DNA of 64,000 bases from Marinobacter sp. Arc7-DN-1. GTDB taxonomy: Bacteria > Pseudomonadota > Gammaproteobacteria > Pseudomonadales > Oleiphilaceae. The position numbers and the translations under genes are program-made. Location: NCBI RefSeq assembly GCF_003441595.1, contig NZ_CP031848.1, positions 4,092,001 to 4,156,000 of the forward strand, given 5' to 3'. This document shows positions 29,882-38,904 of the stretch, one piece after another; position 1 is the stretch's first letter; each line of letters starts with the position of its first letter. The notes below the pieces were generated by a model, which searched no databases, had not been told where the DNA came from, and saw only the letters and a list, made by a program, of their open reading frames with translations.

Positions 29882-30672
29882 TGGCGACAAATGACTGGTC
29901 GGGTGTCCATCCTCAGGCGATTGTAGACCCGTCAGCCAGGCTCGGGGATAACGTTACTGTTGGCCCCTGGAGCTACATTGGCCCGGATGTGGAAATCGGA
30001 GACGGTACCGAGATTCTTTCCCATGTGGTGGTCAAGGGCCCTGCCGTTATCGGCCGCAACAACCGTATTTTCCAGTTTTCGAGCATTGGCGAAGCGTGCC
30101 AGGACAAGAAGTACGCGGGCGAGCCTACAACTCTGGTGATCGGTGACAACAACGTTATTCGCGAGAACTGCACCATTCACCGGGGCACCGTCCAGGACCG
30201 TGGCGAAACCCGGATTGGCAGCGGCAACCTGCTGATGGCATACGTGCATGTGGCCCATGACTGCATCGTGGGTGACAACACCATCCTGGCCAATTGCGCG
30301 ACCCTTGCAGGCCATGTATCGATAGGCGATTACGCGATTCTGGGTGGTGGCACCATGGTGCACCAGTTCTGCCACATCGGCACGCACAGCATGGCTGCGG
30401 GCGGCAGTATCGTACTGAAAGACATACCCGCATACGTGATGGCCAGCGGCCAGTCTGCCCAGCCCCATGGCATGAACTTCGAAGGCCTGAAACGCCGCGG
30501 ATTCAGCAAGGAAGTGTTGCTGGTGCTGCGCCGGGCCTACAAGATTATTTACCGCCAGGGCCTGACCACCGAGCAGGCTGTGGCAGAACTGGAAAAAGCC
30601 TATTCCGATGTGGCCGAAGTGCGGCCTCTCATAGACTCCCTGCGTGGAGCAGACCGCGGCATCATCCGCTAA
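29881..30672 (+). CDS. lpxA: UDP-N-acetylglucosamine acyltransferase
   Basis: First step of lipid A synthesis, acylating UDP-GlcNAc at O-3. The 263-residue protein is a left-handed beta helix of hexapeptide repeats, with catalytic His in the VHVAHDCIVGD segment and a C-terminal helical domain (RRGFSKEVLLVLRRAYKIIY). The ATG at 29881 shares a base with the fabZ stop. Confidence 0.96.
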   Translation: MATNDWSGVHPQAIVDPSARLGDNVTVGPWSYIGPDVEIGDGTEILSHVVVKGPAVIGRNNRIFQFSSIGEACQDKKYAGEPTTLVIGDNNVIRENCTIHRGTVQDRGETRIGSGNLLMAYVHVAHDCIVGDNTILANCATLAGHVSIGDYAILGGGTMVHQFCHIGTHSMAAGGSIVLKDIPAYVMASGQSAQPHGMNFEGLKRRGFSKEVLLVLRRAYKIIYRQGLTTEQAVAELEKAYSDVAEVRPLIDSLRGADRGIIR

Positions 30673-30690
30673 CCCGGCGGGAGCCAGTCG

Positions 30691-31875
30691 GTGACGGACC
30701 ATCCTTCAAGCGCGATCATCAGCGAGCGTAATATCACCTTCGGAATCATTGCCGGCGAGGCGTCGGGAGACATTCTCGGTGCCGGCCTGATCCGTTCCCT
30801 CCGATATCGTTACCCCAATGCCCGTTTTGTGGGGATCGGCGGTGAGGAAATGGTCGCCGAAGGCTTCCATTCCCTGGTGCCAATGGAGCGCCTGTCGGTG
30901 ATGGGCCTGGTGGAAGTGCTGGGCAGAATCCGCGAGCTGTTCAGCATCCGCGTTCGGTTACTCGATTATTTTTTTACCACACCACCGGATGTGGTCATCG
31001 GCATTGATTCCCCGGATTTCACCCTGGCCATCGAACGGCGCTGCCGGGAAGCGGGCATACTCTCCGTGCATTATGTGAGCCCCTCGGTGTGGGCCTGGCG
31101 CCAGAAGCGGATCTTGAAGATCGCCAAATCCGTTAATCTCATGCTCACCCTGTTTCCCTTCGAAGCCCGGTTCTACGAAGATCACCAGGTTCCGGTAGCT
31201 TTCGTGGGCCACCCCCTGGCCGATCGCATCCCCATGGAGCCGGATACCCTGAAGATGAGGGCGTCCCTTGGTCTTGATGCCAACGCGCCGGTTCTGGCGG
31301 TTCTACCCGGCAGTCGGGCAGGGGAGGTGGAGCGCCTTGGCACCCTGTTTCTGGAAGCCTCCCGCTGGATTCAGGAAAAGCGTCCGGATCTTCAACTGGT
31401 GATTCCCTGTGTGAACCGGGATCGCGAGAAGCAGGTCCGGGACCTGGTGGATGCGCTGGATGTGAAGCTGCCGGTCACCATTGTCCGGGGTCGCTCCCGG
31501 GATGTGATGGCCGCTTCCGATGTGGTTCTGCTCGCTTCCGGTACTGCCACCCTGGAAGCGATGCTGCTGAAAAAGCCCATGGTAGTGGGTTACCGCCTGA
31601 GCGGGTTCAGCTACGCTTTGCTCTCCAGGCTGGTCAAGGTGCCCTACGTGGCGTTACCCAACCTGCTGGCCAGGCGCCAACTGGTGCCTGAGCTGCTCCA
31701 GGACGACGCCACTGCCGAAAGCCTTGGTACCGCTGTACTCCAGAGCCTGGAGCACAGCGAAGAACGGGTCCGGCTCAAGGAAGCATTTACCGAACTGCAC
31801 CACACCCTGAAGCAGGGCGCAGACGAGAAAGCGGCCCGGGCTATCTCGGAACTGGTGGAAGGGGGGGCAAACTGA
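30691..31875 (+). CDS. lpxB: Lipid-A-disaccharide synthase
   Basis: GT19 glycosyltransferase joining UDP-2,3-diacylglucosamine and lipid X. The 394-residue protein has the [17 protein letters not shown]-terminal motif, the [12 protein letters not shown] block and the C-terminal donor-binding region [21 protein letters not shown]. Starts with GTG behind GGGAG. The stop overlaps the rnhB ATG by one base. Confidence 0.96.
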   Translation: MTDHPSSAIISERNITFGIIAGEASGDILGAGLIRSLRYRYPNARFVGIGGEEMVAEGFHSLVPMERLSVMGLVEVLGRIRELFSIRVRLLDYFFTTPPDVVIGIDSPDFTLAIERRCREAGILSVHYVSPSVWAWRQKRILKIAKSVNLMLTLFPFEARFYEDHQVPVAFVGHPLADRIPMEPDTLKMRASLGLDANAPVLAVLPGSRAGEVERLGTLFLEASRWIQEKRPDLQLVIPCVNRDREKQVRDLVDALDVKLPVTIVRGRSRDVMAASDVVLLASGTATLEAMLLKKPMVVGYRLSGFSYALLSRLVKVPYVALPNLLARRQLVPELLQDDATAESLGTAVLQSLEHSEERVRLKEAFTELHHTLKQGADEKAARAISELVEGGAN

Positions 31876-32561
31876 TGCCCAAGGCACCCTTGCCGCCATT
31901 TGAATGCCGCTACACCGGTTCGCTCCTGGCTGGTGTAGACGAAGTAGGTCGAGGCCCGCTGATCGGCGCAGTCGTCACTGCTGCCGTAATTCTGGACCCG
32001 GAACGGCCCATCGCTGGCCTGGCCGACTCCAAGAAACTCACTGAAAAGCGCCGAAATGCCCTCTACGAGGAAATCATCGAGCATGCTCAAGCCTGGGGCA
32101 TCGGCCGATGTGAGGCCCGTGAGATTGATAAGCTGAACATCTACCAGGCCACCATGCTGGCGATGAAGCGGGCCGTTTCCGGCCTCGTTATTGCTCCGGA
32201 GTACGTGCTGGTAGACGGCAATCGCTGCCCCCAGTGGCACTGGCCCTCGGAGCCCGTGATCAAGGGCGATAGCCGCGTAGAGGCAATCAGCGCTGCCTCC
32301 ATCATCGCCAAGGTAACCCGTGACCGCGAGATGGAAGCGCTGGAAACCCGATTCCCCGGCTTCGGCCTGGCACAGCACAAAGGCTACCCAACCCCGGTCC
32401 ATCTGAAAGCACTGCGCCGCCTCGGCGCAACCCCCGAACACCGCCGCTCCTTCCGACCGGTTCAGGAAGTTATTGACGAAGTGGGCCTCTACCAGCAAAG
32501 CCTGCCGACGGAATCGGAAGAGCTCCAATACCGCACAGACCTTTTTGAAGATATCGATTGA
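31875..32561 (+). CDS. rnhB: Ribonuclease HII
   Basis: Removes misincorporated ribonucleotides from DNA by cutting RNA-DNA junctions. The 228-residue protein has the [19 protein letters not shown] motif with catalytic Asp-Glu, [12 protein letters not shown], and the conserved metal-site Asp in [13 protein letters not shown](I)AK. It is slightly longer than usual (about 200 residues) at the C-terminus. Last gene of the rpsB-rnhB supercluster. Confidence 0.95.
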   Translation: MPKAPLPPFECRYTGSLLAGVDEVGRGPLIGAVVTAAVILDPERPIAGLADSKKLTEKRRNALYEEIIEHAQAWGIGRCEAREIDKLNIYQATMLAMKRAVSGLVIAPEYVLVDGNRCPQWHWPSEPVIKGDSRVEAISAASIIAKVTRDREMEALETRFPGFGLAQHKGYPTPVHLKALRRLGATPEHRRSFRPVQEVIDEVGLYQQSLPTESEELQYRTDLFEDID

Positions 32562-32626
32562 CAGCGCCAGATCGAATCCTTAATATACGCGCACGTTGAT
32601 CGGGGGTAACCCGGTAAACAACCAGT

Positions 32627-32719
<93 letters not shown>

Positions 32720-32761
32720 CAAGAGGCGGACTCTGAAGAAAAAAATTGATGAAAAGTTTGA

Positions 32762-32838
<77 letters not shown>

Positions 32839-32841
32839 TTT

Positions 32842-32879
32842 AAAAAACAGATCAGTCAACGACTGATCTGTTTTTTTTT
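32842..32879 (+). terminator. Rho-independent terminator after tRNA-fMet
   Basis: Stem ACAGATCAGTC/GACTGATCTGT with loop AAC, preceded by a run of A and followed by nine T. Confidence 0.93.
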
Positions 32880-32961
32880 GCGTCTTCGCACTGATCGACA
32901 AACAGGCGTATGCTGAACGCATTGTCCAGAAGAACAACTGAACTCATACAGGATAATGCGC

Positions 32962-34182
32962 ATGATGATGTACTACACGCACGAAATGAGCCGTCTGGCG
33001 TTGACTCCGGCCCGCATGCTGGCCGGCCCCCAGAGCAAAATGCTTCGACACCGGCTGAGTCCCTGGTCCAGAATTCCCGGAACCCGCAGTATTGCCTCGG
33101 CGCTCAACGTGTTTGAGGATCTCACCAGGCGTTATCCGAAGCCCGCCTTCAATCTGGAGGCAACGGTTTGCGACGGCGAGACGGTTCTGGTCAGAGAGAC
33201 CATCGTCAAACGCAAGCCCTTCTGCCAACTGAAGCACTTCCAGCGCAACATTGATCGTCCCGATGACCCAAAGCTGCTAATCGTGGCGCCACTGTCCGGC
33301 CATTTTGCTTCGCTTCTAAGAGGTACTGTGGAAGCCATGTTGCCGGGGCATGATGTTTACATCACAGACTGGCGTGACGCCAGCCTGGTGCCAATTTCGG
33401 AAGGCAATTTCGGGCTCGACGACTACATTGATTATGTTATTGATTTTATTGACCATATAGGCCCAGATACCCACGTTCTCGCGGTCTGCCAGCCGGTCGT
33501 GCCGGTGCTGGCGGCTACCGCACTGATGGCCCAGGATGATCACCCGTCGGCGCCCCGTTCTCTGGCCCTGATGAGTGGCCCGGTGGACGGACGCGTTGAT
33601 CCGACAGAACCCTGCGAGCTGGCCAGCAAACACAAACTTTCCTGGTTCAGACGCAACCTGATCCATACCGTGCCGGCGCCTTATCCGGGTACCATGCGCA
33701 AGGTTTACCCCGGTTTTTTACAGCTGACGGGGTTCATCAATATGAACTTCGACCGTCACCTGGGTGCCTATCGGGGGCTGTTCCGGTCTATTCGCGATGA
33801 TGACGCGCAAGAGGTCGCCCGCCACAGAGAGTTTTACGACGAATATCTGGCGGTGATGGATCTGCCCGATGCCTACTATCTCGACACCATCGAACGTGTC
33901 TTCCAGGAGTTTCACCTGGCTCGTGGCTGCTTCAGGCACCGCGGCAGGCTGGTAGACCCCGGGGCCATCCGAAAAACGGCGCTGATGACCATAGAGGGGG
34001 AAAAAGACGATATTTCCAGCCCCGGCCAGACCCGTGCCGCCCACACGCTCTGCACCAACATTCCCGACAACCGCCGGGTGCACCACTTGCAGCCGGGAGT
34101 CGGCCATTACGGCACGTTTAACGGCCGCCGCTGGCGAGAGGAAATCGCGCCTCGCCTGCAGGAATTCATTCGCAAAGCCTGA
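32962..34182 (+). CDS. phaZ: Intracellular polyhydroxyalkanoate depolymerase
   Basis: Mobilises stored PHA granules. About 406 residues with an alpha/beta-hydrolase fold and the C-terminal PHB_depo_C region (IKKTALMTIEGEKDD-like, here IRKTALMTIEGEKDDI; then GVGHYGTFNGRRW). The nucleophile elbow reads VLAVCQPV, with Cys (about residue 176) in place of Ser, the known signature of PhaZ1-type enzymes. The catalytic Asp and His lie in the C-terminal segments. Start: ATG 32962 is favoured by AGGA at 32949-32952; an in-frame ATG at 32956 also exists. Transcribed alone and closed by a terminator. Confidence 0.88.
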   Translation: MMMYYTHEMSRLALTPARMLAGPQSKMLRHRLSPWSRIPGTRSIASALNVFEDLTRRYPKPAFNLEATVCDGETVLVRETIVKRKPFCQLKHFQRNIDRPDDPKLLIVAPLSGHFASLLRGTVEAMLPGHDVYITDWRDASLVPISEGNFGLDDYIDYVIDFIDHIGPDTHVLAVCQPVVPVLAATALMAQDDHPSAPRSLALMSGPVDGRVDPTEPCELASKHKLSWFRRNLIHTVPAPYPGTMRKVYPGFLQLTGFINMNFDRHLGAYRGLFRSIRDDDAQEVARHREFYDEYLAVMDLPDAYYLDTIERVFQEFHLARGCFRHRGRLVDPGAIRKTALMTIEGEKDDISSPGQTRAAHTLCTNIPDNRRVHHLQPGVGHYGTFNGRRWREEIAPRLQEFIRKA

Positions 34183-34206
34183 GCGGACCATCGCTCAGGT
34201 TTGTTG
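34178..34206 (+). terminator. Terminator overlapping the phaZ stop codon
   Basis: Stem CCTGAGCG (34178-34185) / CGCTCAGG (34192-34199) followed by TTTGTTGTT. The phaZ TGA lies within the stem. Confidence 0.7.
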
Positions 34207-34380
34207 TTGCGCCCGCCTCCCTCTGCAAGCTTGAAAGCACTGCTTTCAACAACTACTTGCTGGGCCGTGATGCACGGCCGTTACGACATGATTTGTCGCT
34301 GACTGTTGGTGCGATATCTGCTAAAAAGTCCCCGGCGGCTAAGGCTGCACACCGTTTCGTACTGATCTGGGGGAGGCAAG

Positions 34381-35502
34381 ATGCCCACGTTTTTACACAC
34401 AGCAGACTGGCAAATGGGGCGGGCATTCAGTCGCTTCGAAACAGAAGACGGCGCGGCGCTGGTTGAAGCCCGCTTTGAGGCCATTGAAAGAATCGCTCGC
34501 CTGGCTAACGAGCACCAGTGCGATGCGGTCCTGGTGGCAGGAGATGTCTTTGACGCCCAGATCGTCGCAGACCGAACCATTCGCCGCGTATTCAACGCTA
34601 TCAAAGCATTTACGGGCCCTTGGGTAATGCTGCCCGGGAACCACGATGCGGCCTTGGTGGAAAGCGTCTGGACAAGAGCGAAGCGCCTCGGCGCGGTGCC
34701 AGAAAATGTCCATCTGGCTTTGGAACCGGGCATTATCCGTCTCGAACCTCAAGGCCTGGCGATCCTCTGCGCCCCTCTGACGCAACGCAACACCTACAGC
34801 GATCTCACTGAAATCTTCAATACGTGGGAAACCCCGGAACGCCTGATCCGGGTTGGCCTTGCCCACGGCAGCGTGCAAGGTGTGTTGCCCGACGACATTG
34901 ACTCCGCCAATCCCATATTGCCAAACCGTGCCGAAGCAGCCCGTCTGGATTATCTCGCTCTTGGTGACTGGCACGGTACCAAACAGATTGATGAGCGCAC
35001 CTGGTACAGCGGCACACCGGAGCCGGAACGGTTTCGGAACAACGGTGCCGGCTACGCCCTGATCGTCGATGTGCCCGGGCCAGGAGAGTTGCCGAAGGTA
35101 ACGCCTCTGGAAACCGCCCGCTACCAGTGGCACCAGTGGCGTGAAACCCTGGCTGTTGAATCCGATCTGGACCAAATGCTGGAAAGACTCCAGGCGCTAC
35201 CCGAGTCATCCGTGGTTGATCTTCGCCTGGAAGGATCGGTCACTCTGGCCGGTGAGGAGAAACTGATTAATGCGTTGTCCGTGGCCGAGGCCAGGTTCCG
35301 GAGCATCCAGTGTGATCGAAGCGGGTTGCAGCTGGAGCCCACCGACGAGGACATCGCTGCCCTGAAGGCGGATGGATACGTAGGGGAAGTCATCGAACAT
35401 CTCAGAACCCAACAAAAGGACGGCGACGCTGAAGTTGCACGGGATGCCCTTGCCATTCTCGCCGGGCTGCTGAAAGACCGGAAACTGGAGGCCAGCGAAT
35501 GA
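34381..35502 (+). CDS. SbcD/Mre11-like DNA repair exonuclease subunit
   Basis: A 373-residue calcineurin-like phosphoesterase with the Mre11/SbcD motifs in order: HTADWQMG (residues ~7-14), AGDVFD, LPGNHD, GLAHGS and LGDWHGT. The C-terminal ~120 residues are variable and probably bind the partner ATPase. The arrangement resembles the YhaO/YhaN pair of Bacillus more than canonical SbcCD, since the ATPase partner is shorter. It overlaps the ATPase gene by four bases, so a complex is expected. Confidence 0.85.
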   Translation: MPTFLHTADWQMGRAFSRFETEDGAALVEARFEAIERIARLANEHQCDAVLVAGDVFDAQIVADRTIRRVFNAIKAFTGPWVMLPGNHDAALVESVWTRAKRLGAVPENVHLALEPGIIRLEPQGLAILCAPLTQRNTYSDLTEIFNTWETPERLIRVGLAHGSVQGVLPDDIDSANPILPNRAEAARLDYLALGDWHGTKQIDERTWYSGTPEPERFRNNGAGYALIVDVPGPGELPKVTPLETARYQWHQWRETLAVESDLDQMLERLQALPESSVVDLRLEGSVTLAGEEKLINALSVAEARFRSIQCDRSGLQLEPTDEDIAALKADGYVGEVIEHLRTQQKDGDAEVARDALAILAGLLKDRKLEASE

Positions 35503-38156
35503 AACTTCGTCGTCTGAAGGTGGAGCAGCTTCGCCAGTTCCGGCAGCCGTTTGTGATGGACGACCTGCAGCCGGGGCTGAATCTGATTCACGGCCCTAAT
35601 GAGTCCGGCAAGAGCACCCTGGTGCGGGCCATTCGTGCCGCCTTCTTTGAGCGTTACCGGACCAGCTCTGTGGAGGATCTTCGCCCCTGGGGCGATTCTG
35701 CGGCAGCCCCTACCATTACATTGGAGTTTGAGGCCCAGCAGAAGTCCTGGCATCTGGTAAAAAGCTTTCTCCAGCGCAAACGCTGCGACCTCAAGATCGA
35801 TTTGGACAGCTACAGCGAAGACGAGGCCGAAGAAAAACTCGCAGAACTCCTTGGCTTCCAGTTCTCCGCCAAGGGCGTCAGCAAGCCCGAGCACTGGGGC
35901 GTGCCCGGGCTGCTGTGGGTTGAGCAGGGTACCGGGCAGAACATCGAACAGGCGGTGGAGCATGCGGGCGATCACCTCAAGTCAGCGCTCAATTCCCTGG
36001 TCGGTGAAGTGGCCAGCACTGGTGGTGACGAACTGATCGAACAGGTCAAAGCCCGCTGGAGTGAACTGTTCACACCGACCGGCAAACCCCGTGGCGATTA
36101 CCAGAAACTGGAGAAAGAGCGGGAAAAACACCGGCAGGAAATCGACGAACTGCAGGCGCGCATCCAGAATTACCAGGAGCAGGTAGACCGGCTTGGCAAA
36201 CTGACCCAGGACTACGAACGCACCCGGCATGAGCGCCCCTGGGAAGAGGCCGAGCGCCAGCTTGAACAGGCGAAGGAGCGGTACCGGCAAGTCGAGAGGC
36301 TCGAGCAACAACAGGTCCGGGAAAAGGAAACCCTGACCCACCTGCGGAACAACCAGCAACTGTTACGGCAGAACCAGGAACAGCTGCAAAGCCTGAGCAA
36401 GAAACTGGATGTCCGCAAGGTGGAACTTGATAAAGCCCAGTGGGAGCTGGAGCGGGCTGAGGCCCGCAGCCCGTCCATTGCGAGTAAGGTCCGGGAGGCA
36501 AAGTCTGCCTATGAAGTCGCCACAAAGCAGGTCGACCAGGCCCGCCTGCAGGAAATCCGTTCCCGGCTGGAGCAGGACATCCGCCGGCTCGAACAGCAAT
36601 CCCAGACACTGGCCCGGAACCTTGCGAACGCCCGGCAGTACCAACATGAGCTCGAACAAGCGAGAGACCAGGCGCGGCAGAATCAGATTGATGCCCAGGC
36701 GGTGAAAATCCTGAAGGACACCGGGCATGAACTGAAAGACGAGAACATTCGCTCGCAGACCATCGCAACCCGATTAACCTGGCGGCTGGAGCCAGGCGCC
36801 AGGTTGGCTCTGAATGAGGAACCGCTGGAGGGGCAGGGCGAGAGACAATTGCTGGAGGAATCCAGCCTGGTGATTCCGGGTGTAGGCACGTTGGGAATCA
36901 CCCCTGGTGGAGCGGATCTCGCCAGTACCCGCCGTAAACTTTCGGCGCTGGAGCAAAGCCTGACCGAACAGATGAAAACGCTCGGGGTGAGCTCCGTTCA
37001 GCAGGCTGAGTATCGCGTGGCAACCTATGAGGCCGCCGAAAGGACGCTGCGGCATACCCGCGAGTTGCTCAAGTCTGTTGCACCTATGGGTATCGATCAG
37101 CTACTGGCGGACCAGAAAGAAACCGAATCCCAGCTGCAAAATGCAAAAACCGAACTGCAAAACAGCCCGGCCCCAGAGCTGGGTCAGCAGCCACAGGTAA
37201 CCAACCTTGCCTCAGCGGAAGCAGGGCGTGCCCAGGCGGAAACCCGGCTGGCCGAAGCGGAGGCCGAGGAACGGAAGCACCAAACGGAGCTTTTGACCCG
37301 CCGCCAGACCCGCGACAATGCTAAATCCGAGTGGCAACAGCTGCAGGACGAAGTGCAAAACCCGGAGCACCGGAAACAGCTCCAGAGGCTCTCAACAGAG
37401 CTGGCGGAAATTGAAGAAAAGCGGGTTCGTCTGGAGGCCACCCTGCAGGCCCGTGAGCAGGAAATACAGGAAGCCCGCCCGGCGATCCTGAAGCAGGACA
37501 TCGAACGCTATCAGCGCAGCATCACCAACCTGCGCCAGACCCAGGAAGAGCGGCAGCGGGAATTGAGAGATATACAGGTGAGGCTGGAAGCCTGGGGTGC
37601 CGAAGGCCTGGAAGAGCAGTTCAGCGACAAAGTGGCCGGGCTTGAACAGTGCAATCGACGCTACCAGGAGCTGCATCGTCGCGCCCAGGCGCTGAACCTT
37701 CTGCTCTCATTGCTGACAGAAAAACGGCAGGCACTGACCCGGCGCCTGCAGGCACCCTTGCAAAAACACCTGAACCACTACCTTTCACTACTGTTCCCGC
37801 AAGCCACCCTGGAAGTTGATGAACACTTAAGGCCGGGCACGTTCACTCGGGGCACCGAACTGGGGCAGATTGCCGAGTTAAGCTATGGCGCCCGCGAACA
37901 AATGGGGCTGATCAGCCGCCTCGCCTACGCAGACCTGCTGCGGGAAGCCGGAAGGCCCACTCTGGTGATACTGGACGACACTCTGGTGCACAGCGACACG
38001 GATCGCCTGGAAGACATGAAACGCATTCTGTTCGACGCCGCCAACCGGCACCAGATACTGCTGTTTACCTGCCATCCGGAAAAGTGGAGTGACCTGGGTG
38101 TTGCGCCCAGGGATATTCAGGCAATGAAAGAGCAGGCTACTGGTAACCTGGGCTAG
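35499..38156 (+). CDS. SbcC/Rad50-like (YhaN-type) SMC-family ATPase
   Basis: The 885-residue protein has an N-terminal Walker A (HGPNESGKSTLVRAI, about residues 32-46), over 400 residues of coiled coil broken by a globular stretch at ~400-470, and a C-terminal ABC half with signature ELSYGAREQMGL and Walker B TLVILDDTLVHSD. SbcC/Rad50 proteins tether DNA ends and gate nuclease access. I see no CxxC zinc-hook in the middle, which separates it from classical SbcC. Coupled to the exonuclease gene just upstream. Confidence 0.85.
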   Translation: MKLRRLKVEQLRQFRQPFVMDDLQPGLNLIHGPNESGKSTLVRAIRAAFFERYRTSSVEDLRPWGDSAAAPTITLEFEAQQKSWHLVKSFLQRKRCDLKIDLDSYSEDEAEEKLAELLGFQFSAKGVSKPEHWGVPGLLWVEQGTGQNIEQAVEHAGDHLKSALNSLVGEVASTGGDELIEQVKARWSELFTPTGKPRGDYQKLEKEREKHRQEIDELQARIQNYQEQVDRLGKLTQDYERTRHERPWEEAERQLEQAKERYRQVERLEQQQVREKETLTHLRNNQQLLRQNQEQLQSLSKKLDVRKVELDKAQWELERAEARSPSIASKVREAKSAYEVATKQVDQARLQEIRSRLEQDIRRLEQQSQTLARNLANARQYQHELEQARDQARQNQIDAQAVKILKDTGHELKDENIRSQTIATRLTWRLEPGARLALNEEPLEGQGERQLLEESSLVIPGVGTLGITPGGADLASTRRKLSALEQSLTEQMKTLGVSSVQQAEYRVATYEAAERTLRHTRELLKSVAPMGIDQLLADQKETESQLQNAKTELQNSPAPELGQQPQVTNLASAEAGRAQAETRLAEAEAEERKHQTELLTRRQTRDNAKSEWQQLQDEVQNPEHRKQLQRLSTELAEIEEKRVRLEATLQAREQEIQEARPAILKQDIERYQRSITNLRQTQEERQRELRDIQVRLEAWGAEGLEEQFSDKVAGLEQCNRRYQELHRRAQALNLLLSLLTEKRQALTRRLQAPLQKHLNHYLSLLFPQATLEVDEHLRPGTFTRGTELGQIAELSYGAREQMGLISRLAYADLLREAGRPTLVILDDTLVHSDTDRLEDMKRILFDAANRHQILLFTCHPEKWSDLGVAPRDIQAMKEQATGNLG

Positions 38157-38475
38157 AAAGCTGCCAGGGACAATAATTCGTCCACTTACAAGCGCTGTTG
38201 GGGGGGCGCGCCGTTGATGGCGTATTTGAGGCTATGCTCCAACAACATCTGTCGTTTTCCCGGGCGCCTTAGACTTTCCTACAACACCGCTCACCATCAT
38301 CGGCTTGCCCAGGCAAAAAATTGCCTGCCATATCAGTACCTTTCCTTACTTTATTACTGCTACCTGACGAAAAATTGACAATTTATTAATTGGAAAAATG
38401 ACAGATATCACGTCGATAATCCGCCTCGTTTTATAGAATTTCACAAATTCGACGAAAAACAGGTGCCGAGTTAAT
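38157..38475. other. 319-bp spacer between the SbcC-like gene and a lipoprotein gene
   Basis: No gene seen. A small hairpin (CAGGCAA/TTGCCTG, 38310-38327) lies in the middle. TTGACA at 38375-38380 could be a -35 element for the lipoprotein, but no convincing -10 follows at normal distance. AT-rich from 38310 onward. Confidence 0.4.
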
Positions 38476-38871
38476 ATGAAACGCGTCATAAAATTGTCTA
38501 AGGCATGGATTGCCGCGTTTGTTCTTGGAGTGCTGCTTACAGGGTGTGGGGGAGGTGGTTCCAGCGCTTCCAGTGCGCCAGCCTCGTCACCGGAGAGCTC
38601 TGCGGTTCTGAGTTGGAGTGCGCCGCTTACCCGGGTTAACGGTGAGAGCATCCCGATGGGCGAACTGGACAAGTACGTTATCCGGTACGGTCAGGATACC
38701 GATAACCTCAGCAAGGAAGTAATTGTCACCAATGCGGCTGCCGAGGCGGAGATGTCTTACGAAGTAAGCGGGCTGGAGAACGGCACCTGGTACTTCACCA
38801 TTCAGGTTCAGGACGTCAATGGGCTGATCAGCGAGCCCTCCGAAGTAGTAAGTAAGGCCTTCAGTTCCTGA
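38476..38871 (+). CDS. Small lipoprotein with a fibronectin type III-like domain
   Basis: 131 residues with a lipoprotein signal ending LLTGC at residue 24, followed by GGGGSS, a flexible spacer, and a single domain with SAPLTRVNGESI, KYVIRYG and WYFTIQVQDVNG that fits a fibronectin type III beta-sandwich. The +2 glycine would favour outer-membrane sorting. Function unknown; it may bind envelope or polysaccharide partners. Convergent with the CHASE2 kinase gene. Confidence 0.75.
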   Translation: MKRVIKLSKAWIAAFVLGVLLTGCGGGGSSASSAPASSPESSAVLSWSAPLTRVNGESIPMGELDKYVIRYGQDTDNLSKEVIVTNAAAEAEMSYEVSGLENGTWYFTIQVQDVNGLISEPSEVVSKAFSS

Positions 38872-38904
38872 AGTCCGCAACCCGTTGCCTGAAGGTATTT
38901 AGCC

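Noticed and set aside
34201-34380. Possible small gene between phaZ and the exonuclease gene
   Set aside because: No ribosome site or conserved start; only leader-like sequence is visible.
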